Below the pieces are notes generated by a model. It saw nothing but the letters and a program-made list of their open reading frames with translations, made no database searches and had not been told where the DNA came from. Positions 61,801-64,000 of a stretch of 64,000 nucleotides of DNA are shown here, piece after piece; position 1 is the stretch's first letter; every line of letters starts with the position of its first letter. Source of the DNA: Aptenodytes patagonicus (Eukaryota > Chordata > Aves > Sphenisciformes > Spheniscidae). A program made the position numbers and the translations under genes. The stretch is taken from the NCBI RefSeq assembly GCF_965638725.1, contig NC_134949.1, positions 15,932,951 through 15,996,950 on the forward strand. The letters are read 5' to 3'.

Positions 61801-63718
61801 GGTAAAATGTCAGCATGAACAGCTTGGAATTGCTCATCTGCCATTAAATGCTAGAGCATGAAATGCTAGAGCTAGAGTCCTTTTCATTAAAAGCAGTTAA
61901 AGCAAATGGATTTTGCTTTAACTTTTTTTTTAATGTCCCTATACCTGGGACTGAATCACAGATATGTGAGAGTTGTGTTTTGATTAATGCTGACCATTCA
62001 AGGGCATGGCACTTCAGTCTGCAGTCTTTTCAATTCCTGTGAACATTTTTCTCCGCATTTATTCTTCTGTGTTTGGGCAGGGTATATGGAATACAGATGA
62101 ACTTCCAATAAAATGTATAGCAATTTAGATAAACAACTCCACATAGTATTTAAGAGATATGGAAGTTTAAATTCCCACTCAGTGCTTTGAATATGTATCT
62201 TATGACTATAGGTGCTGACCTCTCTAAGAACAAATCACTCATGAATAATAGTGCCTGTATTGATTTTCCTTTCAGTTCATCATAATCTGCAGCAGATATT
62301 CCAGTCCTACATTAGACAGAGGTAACATTAATGATAAATACCTGCAAATGAACATATCCTGTTCAGCAAATGATGGGCACTGTTTACTTGTAAGCTCAGC
62401 CAGCCCCTTTTTTGGTGGAAATATATAAATGATGAGCATGTGCCCAGATGGAACCGTACTATCTCCAGAAACTAATACTTCTGATTATTTCATAGGGCTC
62501 ATAATACAGAAAATGGCCAAATGGACAGCTGCACTCAAGAGATACTTAGTTATCAGTTCTTTGGATGGCCTCTTTAGGGAGGGGGCTTAAACTGTCAGGG
62601 CTATGAATTGGACTACTCTCCTTAAGGAGTAGAAAATGTATGAACTCTCTGTCTCTCCTAATGGAGAAGCCATGCTAGATTAACTGGTACATTTGCTGCC
62701 CTTTCCTAGATGGAGTGACTTTTTAGTCTTAAAGAATGTTTCACGAGTATATCCACTATTGCAGGGCAATAAATCAGAACGCCATGCATTAAGCTTGTAG
62801 TACTATAAACTTCAACAGCTCTTTACACAGAAGTTGCCAAATACCGAGTTACACTGTCCAGCTAACCACATCACATCCAGCTTGATAACCTGTTTAATCT
62901 CCCTTCCAGCAGCCAACAACTACATATTGTAATGGAGATGGAATATGAAGAACGTTACGTAGCTGGGCAGGGACTTCACACTCTTGACAAGTTAAAAGGG
63001 AATTCCTATTTAAAACCTTTAGGGATGGCTGCTCTTTTAAGGTAGTGACACTTTTTTTTAATAAGATTTCAAGGGATTTTCTAAAGATTTTAAGATATAC
63101 AGCTTCTCAATAATGGATTTTTTAATGTAACGTATCATAATCAAAGAACAGAAGTGGAATTGTGTTGATCTTAGTGCATGAAATGCATTATCACAATAAT
63201 ATCTAAGGGTCAAGTCCAGACATGGTATTAGAAGGTACCTTCAGCAACATCCATTTTAGCTAGGTCTGGATAAAATCCCAAGTATACAAAACCTCTATTT
63301 CTTTATAAAGTGAACCAGCTAGATCCTTTGAAATTGCAATGAAATTATAACCAACGTGACGTTGAATAGATGCCTATTTCTCACTATTTCAAGACTGTGT
63401 GAAGTTAGGAGAAGCTTCTAAAAATTGCCATTATTTAGTCTCCTCCTCTGATCACTGTCAGATACAACATAAAATATAAGAGGTGTTATTTTTGGAGGAG
63501 GAAGGACAAATGGTCTGCTTTCATGTTAAAACTTTAACACAGCATACCTGGTAACTTTCCTTGTATTGCTAATTCATCAAATTCATTTGGAAACTTCAAG
63601 CCTTCCATTATTCTACCTCCTTCTGTTAAAATGTCATAAAGCAGCAAGCCAAATGAATAAACATCAGCTTGCTGATTGTAAATAACATTTCCTCTGGCAA
63701 CCTCCGGTGCTCGAAATC
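49691..63718 (-). CDS. LRRK2: LRRK2, leucine-rich repeat kinase 2 (C-terminal ten coding exons, partial)
   Basis: Exons on the minus strand, in order: 63548-63718, 61564-61664, 60161-60355, 58945-59138, 58585-58657, 57568-57752, 56041-56193, 55075-55283, 51737-51811 and 49691-49812. They total 1,478 bases; after completing one split codon they give 492 codons including the stop, with every phase matching. LRRK2 is a large Roc-COR GTPase/kinase that phosphorylates Rab GTPases on membranes. This window holds the kinase C-lobe from [16 protein letters not shown] onward, including [11 protein letters not shown], then the WD40 propeller and the C-terminal helix. By my recollection of the human gene these match exons 42-51. 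The kinase N-lobe, Roc-COR, LRR, ankyrin and armadillo parts lie beyond 64,000. No stop or frameshift was found. Confidence 0.96.
50690..51570 (-). mobile_element. Old CR1/L3-type LINE remnant (LRRK2 intron)
   Basis: Plus-strand text from GAAGCTTTTCCTGATATCTG through 'tctcctctggacta' to 'cattcatgaaaacattgaggattcctggcctagcacagacccc' follows, in order, the complement of the CR1/L3 3' region. Strongly diverged, about 0.9 kb, between the last two LRRK2 exons. Confidence 0.65.
51737..51811 (-). CDS. LRRK2: LRRK2 penultimate coding exon (WD40)
   Basis: 75 bp. Codes [19 protein letters not shown]; the last residues diverge from mammals, as expected in this loop. Acceptor after CTTTGAAAAAG, donor AAAG|GTACCT, phase 1. 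Confidence 0.92.
52676..53010 (-). other. Exon-like open frame inside a LRRK2 intron
   Basis: Follows GGTTGCAG on the minus strand. Its frame, entered in the phase left by the preceding LRRK2 exon (phase 1), stays open for 110 further codons to a TGA at 52676-52678. A donor-like ACA|GTAAGC at 52757 would make a 254-bp cassette. The product ([20 protein letters not shown], then [19 protein letters not shown]) is not recognised. Open frames of this length occur by chance in a window of this size, so this is only a candidate. Confidence 0.25.
55075..55283 (-). CDS. LRRK2: LRRK2 exon (WD40)
   Basis: 209 bp. Codes [20 protein letters not shown] and [20 protein letters not shown]. Acceptor CTCATAG, donor CTAG|GTAAGC, phase 1. 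Confidence 0.95.
56041..56193 (-). CDS. LRRK2: LRRK2 exon (WD40)
   Basis: 153 bp. Codes [20 protein letters not shown] and [20 protein letters not shown]. Acceptor CTTCTAG, donor TTAA|GTAAGT, phase 2. Confidence 0.95.
57568..57752 (-). CDS. LRRK2: LRRK2 exon (WD40)
   Basis: 185 bp. Codes [20 protein letters not shown] and [20 protein letters not shown]. Acceptor CTTGCAG, donor AACT|GTAAGT, phase 2. Confidence 0.95.
58585..58657 (-). CDS. LRRK2: LRRK2 exon (WD40)
   Basis: 73 bp. Codes [20 protein letters not shown]. Acceptor ATTTCAG, donor AAG|GTAGAC, phase 0. Confidence 0.95.
58945..59138 (-). CDS. LRRK2: LRRK2 exon (WD40)
   Basis: 194 bp. Codes [20 protein letters not shown] and [18 protein letters not shown]. 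Acceptor GACTCAG, donor AAAG|GTATAA, phase 2. Confidence 0.95.
60161..60355 (-). CDS. LRRK2: LRRK2 exon (kinase end, WD40 start)
   Basis: 195 bp, 65 complete codons. Begins [19 protein letters not shown] and contains the first WD40 blade strand ([17 protein letters not shown]). Acceptor TTTGTAG, donor GAG|GTAGGT. Confidence 0.95.
60702..61238 (-). mobile_element. Solo LTR, avian ERVL type, in a LRRK2 intron
   Basis: 537 bp, minus orientation (same as LRRK2), TGTCCTGGTTTCAGC...ACCACGACA, alignable with 7898-8431 and retaining more canonical ends. Flanked by a 5-bp duplication with one mismatch (CACTG at 60697-60701, CGCTG at 61239-61243). It contains a run of AATAATT-type units near 60850-60895. 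It lies between the LRRK2 exons at 60161-60355 and 61564-61664. Confidence 0.9.
61564..61664 (-). CDS. LRRK2: LRRK2 exon (kinase C-lobe)
   Basis: 101 bp. Codes [20 protein letters not shown] and [12 protein letters not shown], the last kinase helices with the RPT motif. Acceptor TTTTAG, donor ACAG|GTATTA, phase 0. Confidence 0.95.
61665..63547 (-). other. LRRK2: LRRK2 intron between the two kinase exons
   Basis: About 1.9 kb, AT-rich. No repeat, RNA gene or further exon was recognised. Confidence 0.6.
63548..63718 (-). CDS. LRRK2: LRRK2 exon (kinase C-lobe, APE motif)
   Basis: 171 bp. Codes the end of the activation segment (RAPEVARGN) and the F-helix region [13 protein letters not shown]. 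Acceptor TTTGCAG|GATTTC, donor CCAG|GTATGC. Confidence 0.96.
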
Positions 63719-64000
63719 CTGCAAATAAATCATTCATTAATAGTTATGATTCATACAAAGCTGAAGCCATCTTTATCCTTTTAAGAACAAACACTTACTA
63801 ATGAAAATGTCACAGGAAGTAAACCAAAAATGGCACACTATTTCTGGGCTGGCAATAGTTTGCATGTGGCAGACCTCCAAAAATATCAGCAATCAGCATA
63901 AAGGAAGGGGACAGTACATCAGTTACAGAGCTCCTGTACCATTACACATAAAATAATTCATTTAGCAATGAATACTGAAAACGAAGGGCAAGTCTGCAGT
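63719..64000 (-). other. LRRK2: LRRK2 intron running off the window
   Basis: The upstream kinase exon with the DFG/DYG activation motif is not in the window and should lie just beyond 64,000. Confidence 0.7.

Noticed and set aside
1-64000. CRISPR arrays, bacterial operons, riboswitches
   Set aside because: The window is vertebrate nuclear DNA with spliced genes; no spaced direct-repeat array was seen.

Overview
The window reads as bird genomic DNA, most likely a neoavian species. The evidence is two complete LTRs of the avian ERVL type with 5-bp target duplications, CR1-type LINE remnants, sauropsid MIR-like SINE pieces, a mosaic avian-type endogenous retrovirus, and exons of two conserved vertebrate genes whose proteins are close to the mammalian ones. 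Exact species and chromosome cannot be read from the sequence.

Layout: 1-1,121 is unassigned, with one weak exon-like end piece. At 1,128-6,516 lies a 5.4-kb provirus on the minus strand with 340-bp LTRs and a perfect 6-bp target duplication. It carries a Lys-type primer site, gag, a dUTPase-protease frame, the first part of reverse transcriptase, a Cys-rich frame and env. Most of pol is deleted, gag has an in-frame stop and env a frameshift. A solo LTR sits at 7,898-8,431 and a CpG-rich block without a recognised gene at about 9.8-10.9 kb.

The ERGIC2 CpG-island promoter is at about 13.5-14.3 kb. ERGIC2 (plus strand) follows as 13 coding exons, 16,518-36,765. They join at GT-AG junctions into one 377-codon frame, the same length as the human protein as I recall it. 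It is a two-pass membrane protein of early secretory traffic.

From 36.8 to about 49.0 kb I see no recognisable gene. On the minus strand, 49,691-63,718 holds the last ten coding exons of LRRK2: the C-lobe of the kinase from the APE motif onward, the WD40 domain and the C-terminus. They join in frame for about 492 codons. The upstream exons lie beyond 64,000. ERGIC2 and LRRK2 are therefore convergent, tail to tail. The LRRK2 introns hold a second solo LTR, old CR1 sequence and two exon-like open frames, one of which is phase-compatible with the preceding LRRK2 exon.

The items most worth checking are the beta-like gag-pro plus alpha-like env mosaic of the provirus, its Cys-rich frame in phase with env, the possible alternative LRRK2 3' exon, the overlapping upstream ORF of ERGIC2, and the orphan CpG block.
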